NCBI GenBank assembly: GCA_030429545.1
Contig: JAUIFF010000018.1
Span: forward strand, 1 to 64,000
Source of the DNA: Polyangia bacterium
Lineage (GTDB): Bacteria > Myxococcota_A > Polyangia > Nannocystales > Nannocystaceae
Direction: 5' to 3'
Length of the DNA stretch: 64,000 nt
Positions 28,248 through 36,646 of the stretch are shown here, in pieces. A program made the translations under genes and the position numbers. Positions within the stretch are counted from its first letter, which is position 1. Each line of letters starts with the position of its first letter. The notes beneath the pieces were generated by a model that was not told where the DNA came from, ran no database searches, and saw only the letters and a program-made list of their open reading frames with translations.

Positions 28248-28403
28248 ATGATCGACTACGAGACGTTTTGTAGAACCATTGAGGCGTGGAAAGCTGGCAA
28301 TCCAGCTCCTGGACCCGCACAACCCCCTCCCCCTTCCGGTGGTGAGGACAACACCATTATCTACCAAATGCCGGAGCTGCTCGACGAAGACGAACTCGAC
28401 TAG
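28248..28403 (+). CDS. Small acidic ORF, hypothetical
   Basis: A 51-codon frame starts with ATG behind GGGAAG. It encodes a helical N-terminus (MIDYETFCRTIEAWKAG), a Pro-rich middle and an acidic end (PELLDEDELD). It is isolated between tmk and the pseudokinase terminator. The composition is protein-like and unlike the flanking non-coding DNA, so I think it is real, but no family was recognised. Confidence 0.5.
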   Translation: MIDYETFCRTIEAWKAGNPAPGPAQPPPPSGGEDNTIIYQMPELLDEDELD

Positions 28404-28504
28404 CACGTACGTTGTGGACAACGCGAGGCCCATCGAACTGCGGTGGGCCATTTTAATTGTATAGACATTATTTTACCTGCCAACGCGGGAAGACATGTAC
28501 ATAC

Positions 28505-28543
28505 AAAAAGCCCGTGACGACAGCAATCGTCACGGACTTTTTT
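28505..28543 (-). terminator. Intrinsic terminator of the pseudokinase gene
   Basis: CCCGTGACGA pairs with TCGTCACGGA around CAGCAA, with A and T runs on either side. It lies 17 bp past the leftward gene ending at 28560. A copy of the iterated motif (ATGTACATACAA, 28495-28506) abuts it. Confidence 0.85.
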
Positions 28544-28559
28544 AGCGGGGTGGTAGGGC

Positions 28560-31124
28560 TCAGCCGCTGGCGAAGATGTAGGCCAGCACCGCGGCCACGG
28601 CCAGCAACAACAAAATCGCCACCATCGGTCCACCCGAGCTCGGTTGCGGCTCGTTGAGCACCGGAGCTTTGGTTCCCGGCTTGGGGATCTCGGGCTCACG
28701 CGGGATTTGTGGCTCCTGTGGGATTTCCGGCTCCCTAGCCGCGACGGGCTCAGGCTGCTTGGCCTGCTCCTGTTCCTGCTTTTCGACCGCTGCCGGAGCT
28801 GCTGCCGGTTTGGGCTCGGACTCCCCGCGCAACCGGGCGGCAAACGAAGCGATGTGCTCACCGTCTCCGCGATTGCCCCGGCCCCAGCCCCCGACGTTCG
28901 GATTGTCGGCGGTCGGTGCCATCGAAACGACCGTTCCGGTGTCGGTCATGATCGGGCCATCGTAAAAATCGGGCTCGTCGTCGACCTCGGGCGCGGCCTC
29001 TTCACCGGCCTCGAGCTCGGCCTCCATGAACATGGTCCATCCGCGGGAGGTTGGAGCAGCGCCACCGGCGGAGGGCACGGTCGGCGCACCGCCGGGGGGC
29101 GGCGAGGTCACGGGTTGGCGCGGAGCTGGCTCGGGCAACTCGTCGTCGAGTTCCTCGAGCAGGGTCCAGCCACGGGTCGTCGGACTTTCTGGCACCGTTG
29201 CCGTGGGCACAACCGGCGCGGCGGCTTCAGCCTCGTCCGGATCGTCCATGATCATCGTCCAACCGCGGGTGGTTGGTTTGGACTCACCGGCGGCCGGAAT
29301 CACGGGTGCGGCGACACCTGCCCCCGAGGACGACGCCGAGGCACTTGTATCCTCATCTTCCGTGGCCTCCATGAACATGGTCCACCCGCGGGTCCGCGGT
29401 TTGGGGGCATCGGACTCGGCCTTGACGGGCGCGGTGGCTGCCGGCGGCGTAATTTTTGGGGCACCTATCGACGGGGCTTTAAAGCCGCCCGACTTGCTGG
29501 GCATGGGTCCGGGAGGAGCAGCGAACAGACCCGAAGTTGTGGTTGAACCACCACCGATTTTGGCCGGACCTCCCAGCGTTGGCGCCGCGATTTTGGGGGC
29601 TCCGCCGATTTTGGGGGCTCCACCGATTTTGGGGGCTCCGCCGATTTTGGGGGCTCCACCGATTTTTGGGGCGCCGCCGATTTTGGGAGCGCCACCAATT
29701 TTTGGCACGGCCAGCTTGGCGGCCGAGGGTGGGCGAAACTTAGAAAATCCACCGCTTGTGGTCTTGGTGGTCGGCGTGCCGATCTTGGGTGCGAGCGGTG
29801 CGGCCTTTGGTTTGACCGGACGGCGCTTTATGGTCGGAGCGTCGGCGGCCTTGCTGGGCTTGCTCACCGGTTTGGCTGCCTCGGGTTTGGCTGCCTCGGG
29901 CTTGGCTGCTTCGGCTTCAGGCTTGCCTGCTTCGGCCTCGGGCTTGGCTGCTTCGGCTTCGGACTTGGTTGCTTCGGCCTCGGGCTTGGCTGCTTCGGCC
30001 TCGGCGGGCTTGTCCGCCTCGGGTTTTGTTGCAGCTACATCTTCCGGAGTACCCGCCGGCTCGGCTGCCTCGGGCTGTGGCTTGGCCTCCTCAGCCTCCG
30101 ACCCATTGTCGGATCCGGCGGCCTCGTTGTCCTCGTTTTGGCCAGCTTCCTCGGCCTTGGGCTTGAGCGTCACTGACAACGTATCCTCGGCTGGCGCGTC
30201 GGGGGCCTTGGCGTCGGCACTGGCCTCTTCATCGCTACTGGCTTCGGGGCTGGCTTCTGGATTGGCTTCTGGATTGGCCGCGATACTGGCTTCTGGATTA
30301 GCTTCTGCCCGGGCGTCGACCTTCGGCGTTGAGCTGAGGATATCCGCGAGACTGCTGGTAAATAGCTTGAGCTTTTTGGGCCGGGACTTTGCGGTTTTCG
30401 ACAGGGCCTGCAGCAACGATGCATGTACACCTTCACTGGGCGGGTCGGTCTCGGCATGGTGTTTGGTCTGCTCGGCGGCGTCGCCCGGGAACACTGTCGC
30501 ACCAGCCAGTAGGCGGTAAGACAGGGCTGCGAGGTTGTAGACGAGCGTCCGCTCGTTGATGTTCTTACCGGCGACCTGCTCGGGGGCAATGCAATCCGCC
30601 GCTCCGTAGCCGCCATTTCCGCGGGGCTCACCAACCGCAAACCCGCCGATCTTGATACCACTTGCATCCACAAGTATCGCCTCGGCGCCGAGGTTGCGGT
30701 GGAGCACACCTGCTTTTTTGCCCGCCTCGAGCGCGCCGATAATGTCGCGCAGATGCTTTTCGGCCACGTCCGGCGCCATCGCCCCCTGCTCGTCGACGAC
30801 TTCGGCCAGGGTCTTGCCGACAAAGGCCTCGTGAACCTCATAGATCCCGCCGTCTTCGAGCTTGCCGGAGTCGACGATCTTGAGGACCCGCGGGTCGCTG
30901 ACTGCCTCTAGTTGGCGGATCTCTCGCAGGCTCCGCTCGCGGACGACCGGAGTGGCAAAGCAGTCGGCACCGTAGACCGTGACAGCGAGTTTCTCGCCGC
31001 CGGGCCCCTTGGCCTCATAGGTCGCTGCTCCGACCCGCGTTCGGACACATTCTCCAGTTGTGTACATGCCGTCAAGGACGGTTCCCGAGGGGAGCTGTGG
31101 AGCCGCGGTCGTATCTGTCGTCAT
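28560..31124 (-). CDS. Pseudokinase-domain membrane protein with KIGGAP and RGWT repeats
   Basis: The N-terminal 260 residues follow the Ser/Thr kinase fold (VLDGMYTTGECV, REIRQLEAVSDPRVLKIV, CIAPEQVAGK). The catalytic residues are missing: AVTVYG has no beta-3 Lys, HRNLGAEA replaces HRDLKPEN, and IGGFAVG replaces DFG. A very long Ala/Glu/Lys/Pro linker follows, then six or more KIGGAP hexapeptides, four copies of an RGWTMFMEA-like motif (RGWTMFMEATED, RGWTMIMDDPDE, RGWTLLEELDDE, RGWTMFMEAELE), and a C-terminal membrane anchor (GPMVAILLLLAVAAVLAYIF). It is 854 residues from ATG 31124, which has GGAGA upstream. It is probably a tail-anchored cytoplasmic scaffold whose motifs recruit partners (inference). 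Confidence 0.85.
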   Translation of the reverse strand: MTTDTTAAPQLPSGTVLDGMYTTGECVRTRVGAATYEAKGPGGEKLAVTVYGADCFATPVVRERSLREIRQLEAVSDPRVLKIVDSGKLEDGGIYEVHEAFVGKTLAEVVDEQGAMAPDVAEKHLRDIIGALEAGKKAGVLHRNLGAEAILVDASGIKIGGFAVGEPRGNGGYGAADCIAPEQVAGKNINERTLVYNLAALSYRLLAGATVFPGDAAEQTKHHAETDPPSEGVHASLLQALSKTAKSRPKKLKLFTSSLADILSSTPKVDARAEANPEASIAANPEANPEASPEASSDEEASADAKAPDAPAEDTLSVTLKPKAEEAGQNEDNEAAGSDNGSEAEEAKPQPEAAEPAGTPEDVAATKPEADKPAEAEAAKPEAEATKSEAEAAKPEAEAGKPEAEAAKPEAAKPEAAKPVSKPSKAADAPTIKRRPVKPKAAPLAPKIGTPTTKTTSGGFSKFRPPSAAKLAVPKIGGAPKIGGAPKIGGAPKIGGAPKIGGAPKIGGAPKIAAPTLGGPAKIGGGSTTTSGLFAAPPGPMPSKSGGFKAPSIGAPKITPPAATAPVKAESDAPKPRTRGWTMFMEATEDEDTSASASSSGAGVAAPVIPAAGESKPTTRGWTMIMDDPDEAEAAAPVVPTATVPESPTTRGWTLLEELDDELPEPAPRQPVTSPPPGGAPTVPSAGGAAPTSRGWTMFMEAELEAGEEAAPEVDDEPDFYDGPIMTDTGTVVSMAPTADNPNVGGWGRGNRGDGEHIASFAARLRGESEPKPAAAPAAVEKQEQEQAKQPEPVAAREPEIPQEPQIPREPEIPKPGTKAPVLNEPQPSSGGPMVAILLLLAVAAVLAYIFASG

Positions 31125-31339
31125 GAGTTCTCCGGCAAAAACGGGCGCTCCGAGACTACGCACCTTTCGCCTACTTGATCAAGCGATAGACAGGTTTACC
31201 CGTCATCGCACGTTGTTGGTGCTGGGAGCTTGTGCAGTCAACAGTCCCGCGGTCCGCATTGCAAACATCAAATCCGGGGGCCGTAGTCCCCACCCCGTGG
31301 TTTCGAAAACGCAATGAAGCGCAGTCGAACCAAAGGAAA

Positions 31340-31388
31340 TGCGCCTACCTCAACATCTGACGACTGAGTCAGACGGAGTGCAGGCGCA
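31340..31388 (-). other. Nested RNA hairpin downstream of a small basic-protein gene
   Basis: An outer 7-bp stem (TGCGCCT at 31340-31346 with AGGCGCA at 31382-31388) encloses a 6-bp stem TCTGAC/GTCAGA at 31356-31373. It begins about 15 bp after the stop of the leftward small gene and is followed by TTTCC. It may be a terminator-like or stabilising 3' structure. Confidence 0.45.
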
Positions 31389-31402
31389 AACGAGAAAGGT
31401 GC

Positions 31403-31579
31403 CTAGGACTTGTTTTGTTCGCTGGTCGCGGGAGCCGGCTCACCGGGCTCACCACACTTGGCGAACAAATCATCGTAGGAGAGAGTGCTGTGCTGGGACT
31501 GCTTTACCTTACGGGCATGTCCAGCATTTTTTTGACGACGGGCGCGCTTGCGCTTGGTAACTTGGGTGAAAGAAGCCAT
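31403..31579 (-). CDS. Small basic protein, conserved-looking
   Basis: The 58-residue product has a strongly basic first half (MASFTQVTKRKRARRQKNAG) and a short acidic/aromatic second half (STLSYDDLFAKCGEPGEP). It looks like a small nucleic-acid-binding or ribosome-associated protein. A frame starting at 31699 is open, but ATG 31579 fits the composition and has AGG upstream. It lies 126 bp after spoT start-to-stop order ends (spoT stop 31705), so it could be the last gene of the yicC-gmk-spoT unit. Confidence 0.6.
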   Translation of the reverse strand: MASFTQVTKRKRARRQKNAGHARKVKQSQHSTLSYDDLFAKCGEPGEPAPATSEQNKS

Positions 31580-31704
31580 CTTGACCTGCCTGAGAAGGCG
31601 AGGTCTACCGGGGCAACCCGGGGTTGTCAACGACATCAGCTGTGACTCTCCCAGTTTTTTGCCCGGTCGGCGTATCGCTGCCGGGGCGATCTCCAGCATT
31701 CCGA

Positions 31705-34023
31705 CTAACGCAGCTTGCGAAACACGCGGCGTACTGCGGTCACGCCATCAACCCCGAGGAGGGCCTCGGTCAGCGAGTCGAGCTGCTTGCGGTTGGAAAC
31801 CGAGGCGTGGAAGGTGTTGATCGCCCGCTGCCCCCCCTCGTAACTGCGGCAGTTGGCCTGTTTGATGTTGACGCTGTGGTGGGAGAACACCCGGCTCATC
31901 TCGGCCAGCAAACCGACGGTGTTGGCGGTTCGGACCTCTAAGGTCACGGGACACTCGAGCGCGATCCCCTCGGCCCAGGTCAGGTACATGCGATCTTCGA
32001 CCTGCTCGACGGCCGTGGGGCAGGTCTCGACGTGGGCGATGATCCCCTTGCCCGGAATGAAGTACCCGAGCAGGTTGTCGCCCGGGACCGGGGAACAACA
32101 ACTCGCAAGCTGGACCATGGGCGCCTGGGAATTGACCCCCTGAAGGGCTTCGCTGTCGATCACCACGGGGGCCGTGGCCTCGCCCTTGCCCGGCAACGGC
32201 CGCACCCGACGACGCGACTTCCGGCCGGACATCCGCCGGAAAATCTTGCGGATCAAGCTGCCGTCGGCAGGTGTTTCGGTGGCCGGGGCAAGCAGCACGC
32301 AGATGTCAGAGACATCGATGAGTCCCGCGCCAATCGCCTCGTAAAGGCCCTCGACGCCACGGTGGTCACGCGGCAACTCAATGTGTTCGGCGGCCTCGGC
32401 CACCTCCCCGGATTGCTCGAGTTCATCGAGCACGCGGTCGCGATTTTCCAACTTCCGGGCCAGCAGCGTGCGCCCGAGGGCCTTGAGCCGGGTGCGCTCT
32501 TCCTGGCGCAGAAACTGTTTGATCCGCGCCCGCGCCCGCGACGAACTACACATCTTGAGCCACTCGCGTCGCGGCCTCGCGGTCGCACTGGTGATGATCT
32601 CGATGGTGTCGCCCTGGCGCAGTTGGTAGCGCAGCGGAACCAGCTGGCCGTTGACCCGCGCGGCCGAGCAGCGCGTGCCGACATCGGTGTGGATCGAGAA
32701 GGCAAAGTCGATCGGCGTGGCGCCCTTGGCAAACACGCGCGCATCGCCGTTTGGCGTAAAGACATAGACTTCGTCGGCGAACAGGTCGGCCTTGACGGCG
32801 GCGATGAACTCATGCGGATCGGTGACCTCGCCCTGCCAGTCCATCAGTTGTTTGAGCCACGCGAGGTTGGACCAGCGCTGCTGCTTGGTGCCCACGCCAC
32901 GCCATTTCATGCGGGCCACGACCCCGCGTTGGGCCACGTCGTCCATCTCTTCGGACCGGATCAACACCCGGCGACGCACCCCGCGGGTGTTGATGACCGA
33001 GGTGTGCAGCGCACGGTAGTGGTTGGGCCGCGGCAGGGCGATGTGATCGCGAAACTGTCCCGGTACCGGCTTGAAGTGGGCGTGCAAAATCCCGAGGGAG
33101 AAATAGCAGGTACCGCGATCGCGGGTGATGATCTCGTAGTTGGCGAGGTCGACATGGTCGAGGTCTGCGGTGGTTCCGAGGTTGGCGCGATGGACCTGGT
33201 GTGGGGTCCGAACGTTCGCGCGAAACACCACCGGGCCGTGGACATCTTGGTCCCACACAACCTGTTCTTCGCCGTCGGAGGGCCCCGGATTTAAAAACGC
33301 GTCGCGCAGCTCTTGTAGCCCCTTGTCGATAAAATCGGGGTCTTCGGCCAGCAGCGTGTCGAGCCGCTCGCGGACCTCGCGGTAGACCGCCGGCTCGAGG
33401 TAGCGAAAGCTCAAGTCCTCTAGTTCGCACCGGATCGCCTGCACACCCAAGCGGTGGGCGAGCGGCGCGTAGATCTCCATGGTTTCCCGCCCGATCCGCA
33501 GCTGCTTTTCCCGCGGCATGTGCTCGAGCGTCCGCATGTTGTCGAGCCGGTCGGCGAGCTTGACCAGCAACACGCGAATGTCCTCGCTCATCGCCAGCAA
33601 CATTTTGCGAAAGCTCTCGGCCTGCTGTTCTTGGCGCGAGAGGTAGGGAACCTTGCCCAGCTTGGTGACCCCGTCGACGAGGTTGGCGACGTCCTTGCCG
33701 ACCTCTTCGGTGAGGTCAAAGACCGTGAGTTCGGAGTCTTCGACCGAGTCGTGTAGCAACCCCGAGGCGATGCTCTCGGCGTCGAGCCCCAGGCTGGCGA
33801 TGGTGGTCGCCACCCGCACCGGATGGATCAGATAGGGCTCACCGCTCTTGCGCATCTGCCCGGTATGGGCCTGCTCGGCCAGGGCAAACGCACGCTCGAT
33901 CACCGTCGTATCCATCGGCTCAGGGCGCCCACGAAGATCGGCGAGGAGGTCCTGAACGAGGGACTGTGGAGTGAGCGGGCCGTTGTTGCGGGGCCGTGCT
34001 CGAGCGACATCATCCGGGCTCAT
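31705..34023 (-). CDS. spoT: Long RelA/SpoT homologue, hydrolase-type with degenerate synthetase domain
   Basis: The 772-residue protein has the full long-RSH order. The HD hydrolase domain has HPVRVA, LLHDSVED and LADRLDNMRT, all metal and catalytic residues present. A synthetase-like domain, a TGS domain (VYVFTPNGDARVF), a helical linker and a C-terminal ACT domain (TANTVGLLAEMSRVF) follow. The synthetase motifs are eroded: the pyrophosphate-binding Arg/Lys helix reads RTPHQVHRANL, HYRALHTS stands for GYQSLHT, and RRVLIRSEEM replaces the E(V/I)QIRT element, losing its catalytic Glu. It therefore probably hydrolyses (p)ppGpp but does not make it. It overlaps gmk by 4 bp, as in the gmk-rpoZ-spoT cluster without rpoZ. 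Confidence 0.9.
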   Translation of the reverse strand: MSPDDVARARPRNNGPLTPQSLVQDLLADLRGRPEPMDTTVIERAFALAEQAHTGQMRKSGEPYLIHPVRVATTIASLGLDAESIASGLLHDSVEDSELTVFDLTEEVGKDVANLVDGVTKLGKVPYLSRQEQQAESFRKMLLAMSEDIRVLLVKLADRLDNMRTLEHMPREKQLRIGRETMEIYAPLAHRLGVQAIRCELEDLSFRYLEPAVYREVRERLDTLLAEDPDFIDKGLQELRDAFLNPGPSDGEEQVVWDQDVHGPVVFRANVRTPHQVHRANLGTTADLDHVDLANYEIITRDRGTCYFSLGILHAHFKPVPGQFRDHIALPRPNHYRALHTSVINTRGVRRRVLIRSEEMDDVAQRGVVARMKWRGVGTKQQRWSNLAWLKQLMDWQGEVTDPHEFIAAVKADLFADEVYVFTPNGDARVFAKGATPIDFAFSIHTDVGTRCSAARVNGQLVPLRYQLRQGDTIEIITSATARPRREWLKMCSSSRARARIKQFLRQEERTRLKALGRTLLARKLENRDRVLDELEQSGEVAEAAEHIELPRDHRGVEGLYEAIGAGLIDVSDICVLLAPATETPADGSLIRKIFRRMSGRKSRRRVRPLPGKGEATAPVVIDSEALQGVNSQAPMVQLASCCSPVPGDNLLGYFIPGKGIIAHVETCPTAVEQVEDRMYLTWAEGIALECPVTLEVRTANTVGLLAEMSRVFSHHSVNIKQANCRSYEGGQRAINTFHASVSNRKQLDSLTEALLGVDGVTAVRRVFRKLR

Positions 34024-34667
34024 ACACCCCCCGTGTCGATCGCCAACACCCGCTGACCGGAGAGCACAGCCTGGGCTGCCCGCCGTTGGCGGTCACAGCG
34101 GTGGAGGGTTGCGAGATAGATCGCCCGCATCCCATCGTAGGCGCGCTCGAGGTCATCGTTCACAATTACGTAGTCGTACTCATCGTAGTGCCGCAGCTCC
34201 TCGCGGGCCACCCGGAGCCGACGTTCGATCACCTCACGTGCGTCGGTCGCCCGGCCGCGCAGCCGCCGGGCCAACTCGTCGAGCGACGGTGGCAACACAA
34301 AGATCAACACCATGTCGTCGGCAAACTTTTGCTTGAGCTGGCGCCCGCCTTGGAAGTCGATGTCAAACAACAGGTCGCGGCCGTTGTTGAGGGCGTCGTT
34401 GACGGTTTTGGTGGTGGTCCCATAGTTGTTGCCGTGGACCAGCGCGTACTCGGCAAACTCGTCGCGCGCGACCATTTCGGCAAACGTCGACTTGTCGACA
34501 AAGTGGTAGTCGACCCCGTCGCGCTCGCCGGTTCGCGGCTTGCGGGTGGTGTACGAGACGCTGTAGCCGAGCCGCGGAAATTCACTGCGCAGCCGCTGGC
34601 AAAGCGTGGTTTTCCCCGCCCCCGAGGGCGACGAGACAACGAGTAGTGCACCGCGACTATTCGACAT
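34020..34667 (-). CDS. gmk: Guanylate kinase
   Basis: The 215-residue protein has the P-loop SSPSGAGKTTL, the GMP-binding SYTTRKPRTGERDGVDYHFV and the lid region. It phosphorylates GMP to GDP. It overlaps the upstream yicC gene by 11 bp and the downstream spoT by ATGA, giving a tightly coupled operon that links guanine-nucleotide supply to (p)ppGpp turnover. Confidence 0.95.
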   Translation of the reverse strand: MSNSRGALLVVSSPSGAGKTTLCQRLRSEFPRLGYSVSYTTRKPRTGERDGVDYHFVDKSTFAEMVARDEFAEYALVHGNNYGTTTKTVNDALNNGRDLLFDIDFQGGRQLKQKFADDMVLIFVLPPSLDELARRLRGRATDAREVIERRLRVAREELRHYDEYDYVIVNDDLERAYDGMRAIYLATLHRCDRQRRAAQAVLSGQRVLAIDTGGV

Positions 34668-35562
34668 TTTGGACCTGCTCCCGCATGCGCTCGACGATCC
34701 CTTTCGCGGCGATCACCCGGCGACTCCCGGCGTGGGCCGTGATCTTACTGCCGATCGTGGTGACTTCGCGAAAAAGCTCCTGACATAAAAAGTCGAGGGT
34801 TTTGCCCTGCCCCGGTTTGGCCGTCGCGGCCAGTACCCCGCGCCACTGTTCGAGGTGGCTATCGATCCGGGCGAGCTCCTCGGCGACATCTCCCTTGTGG
34901 ATCAGCACCCCAACTTCGCTGACGATCCGTTCTTGCAGCCGGGCATCGGCCTCGGGATCGGTGCCGTCGCAATCTTGCAAGATCGTGGTGATGTGTTCGC
35001 GGGCCTTGGCAAGCAGGCGCTGCTCCTCGCCTTCGAGGGTGGCCGCGATGCCGGCGACCTCAGCCTCGAGCTCATTGGCGAGGGTGGCCAATACCTGGCA
35101 AAGCGCGGCCCCTTCGGCCCGTCGCATCTCGACCAAATCGGCCAGCCCGCGGTCAGCTGCGGCCCACAACTCCTCCGGGGCCTGCTCGATCGACCTGCCC
35201 CCGCCGGTGCGCGAACCGACAAACCGCAGCAGCTCTAGGGCCGAAAAAATTGTAAGTTCAACGTTTTTTTCGCCGGCCACCGCGGAGGCCAGGGCGACCG
35301 CGTCGAGGGCTTCTCGCAGCTGCTCGGCCTCGGCGGCGACAGCTTCGCGGACGATGTTGACATGGACTTCGACACGTCCGCGCCCCACCCTGCTCGAGAC
35401 CTGCTTGCGCAGCTTTCGCTCGGTCAACATGCCAAACGGCTGCCGCACCTTGACATCTAAAAACCGCAGATTGACCGATCGCAGCTCGACCGAAAGTGTG
35501 GCCTGCTGGTCGGCGAGTGGGACCGTTACCGATCCGTATCCCGTCATGCTCTGAAGTGGCAC
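34657..35562 (-). CDS. yicC: YicC/YloC-family endoribonuclease
   Basis: The 301-residue protein starts MPLQSMTGYGS, with the conserved N-terminal SMTG(Y/F)G, continues SVELRSVNLRFLDVKVR, and ends with the family signature LDFLCQELFREVTTIGSK. YicC-like proteins are RNases implicated in small-RNA turnover. It is the first gene of the yicC-gmk-spoT operon, divergent from a barrel gene. Confidence 0.92.
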   Translation of the reverse strand: MPLQSMTGYGSVTVPLADQQATLSVELRSVNLRFLDVKVRQPFGMLTERKLRKQVSSRVGRGRVEVHVNIVREAVAAEAEQLREALDAVALASAVAGEKNVELTIFSALELLRFVGSRTGGGRSIEQAPEELWAAADRGLADLVEMRRAEGAALCQVLATLANELEAEVAGIAATLEGEEQRLLAKAREHITTILQDCDGTDPEADARLQERIVSEVGVLIHKGDVAEELARIDSHLEQWRGVLAATAKPGQGKTLDFLCQELFREVTTIGSKITAHAGSRRVIAAKGIVERMREQVQNVE

Positions 35563-35604
35563 CGCCCTTGGGTAACGCCGATCACAGGCCTATCGCAAGG
35601 GCGC

Positions 35605-36378
35605 ATGCGATCCTATTCTTGCGCAGCCCGCCGCATGTCCATTGCTCTTCCACACCTGTTCGGCTGTTTGGTCGCCGCGACTTTGTCGTCCGAGCCAGGG
35701 GCCGAGCATCTGCAAACGCCTGGGAACAACGCAACATCATCAAAGGCCGCCCCGCTGCGCCCGGTCCCGACGCCACGGGTGCAGCAGCGGCGGCGAAAAC
35801 CTCGGCGGGTTCTGATTGCGATCGAGGGGGTCGCCATGCAGGTCCCGACATTGCGGCCCGATGTGGTCACCCTCGATCGGCGGTTTTTGGGGGCCACCAC
35901 CACCCTGGGTGGCGCTGGGCTCCTCACCCGATTTCGGCCCAATCCGTGGATCGCGATTGAAGGGGGGATCCGCACCGGGTCGGTTCGCTACCGCAGTTTT
36001 GCCGACGAAACCCTGCAGGTCTCACAGGACTTGGTGTTGTTTGAGGCCGGCGTACTTTTGTATGTCGCCCGCGGCCGTTATGCCCACCTCGGTGTCGACG
36101 CTGGCGGCGGCGGTTTTTACAACCGGCTGCGCTACGTCACTGTCGACAGCGAAGGGGTGCAAAGCTATGGCTCGGGCGCCCTGCGGGTTGGGCTCAACCT
36201 CGAAGTGCTGCTGCGGCGGATCGCCTTTGTGTTTTCGCTGCGCTCGTACGGGTTGATCGCCTCGCGCTACGCCCGGGTTTCCGGGCCATTGTTTGACGGC
36301 AGCGAGACCACGCAGACGCCGGTGGCCCATCTTCAGACCTACCTCATCGGTTCGTTTGGTGTCGGCTACCGGTTTTAG
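35605..36378 (+). CDS. Putative outer-membrane beta-barrel protein
   Basis: The 257-residue product has a signal-like N-terminus, a basic/Pro-rich linker, then alternating strands (WIAIEGGIRTGSVRYRSF, LRVGLNLEVLLRRIAFVFSL) and the C-terminal aromatic end VGYRF typical of barrels inserted by BAM. It lacks the Cys-rich insertion of the barrel at 5289-6116. The signal peptide has an early Cys (GCLVAATLSS) but no clear lipobox. The function is unknown. Confidence 0.6.
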   Translation: MRSYSCAARRMSIALPHLFGCLVAATLSSEPGAEHLQTPGNNATSSKAAPLRPVPTPRVQQRRRKPRRVLIAIEGVAMQVPTLRPDVVTLDRRFLGATTTLGGAGLLTRFRPNPWIAIEGGIRTGSVRYRSFADETLQVSQDLVLFEAGVLLYVARGRYAHLGVDAGGGGFYNRLRYVTVDSEGVQSYGSGALRVGLNLEVLLRRIAFVFSLRSYGLIASRYARVSGPLFDGSETTQTPVAHLQTYLIGSFGVGYRF

Positions 36379-36382
36379 GGGG

Positions 36383-36532
36383 TTAATCGCGTTCAGCCGC
36401 AAACTTGGCGAACATCTGTTCGATACCCGCGTAGCGCATGCCATTGTCGGCGGTCGCGGTCTCGTGGGTTGCGGCGCTCGCTGGGTCGACGCCGTGTAAA
36501 AAGGTGTTCAACAACAAAATCCACATCGCCAT
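36383..36532 (-). CDS. Small ORF with strong ribosome-binding site, hypothetical
   Basis: A 49-codon frame encodes MAMWILLLNTFLHGVDPASA followed by a polar tail ending AKFAAERD. ATG 36532 is preceded by GAGGAG at 6 bp, the best Shine-Dalgarno in its neighbourhood. The N-terminus is a short hydrophobic helix with an ASA end, like a tiny secreted or membrane peptide. It converges on the barrel gene with a 4-bp gap. No family was recognised. Confidence 0.55.
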   Translation of the reverse strand: MAMWILLLNTFLHGVDPASAATHETATADNGMRYAGIEQMFAKFAAERD

Positions 36533-36646
36533 GATGATCTCCTCGGACTGAGCTGACACCTGGGTAGCAGGTTATCCTACCCTTCCCAAAAATTGTGCAC
36601 GACCGGGGTCACCGACGTTTTCGGCCCCTCAAATTGTACACACAAC

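Noticed and set aside
29590-29703. 18-bp tandem repeats as a CRISPR or minisatellite
   Set aside because: They are in frame and encode the KIGGAP hexapeptides of the pseudokinase linker.
32032-33294. 420-codon frame on the plus strand
   Set aside because: Antisense to spoT, which has clear HD, TGS and ACT domains; no features in the shadow.
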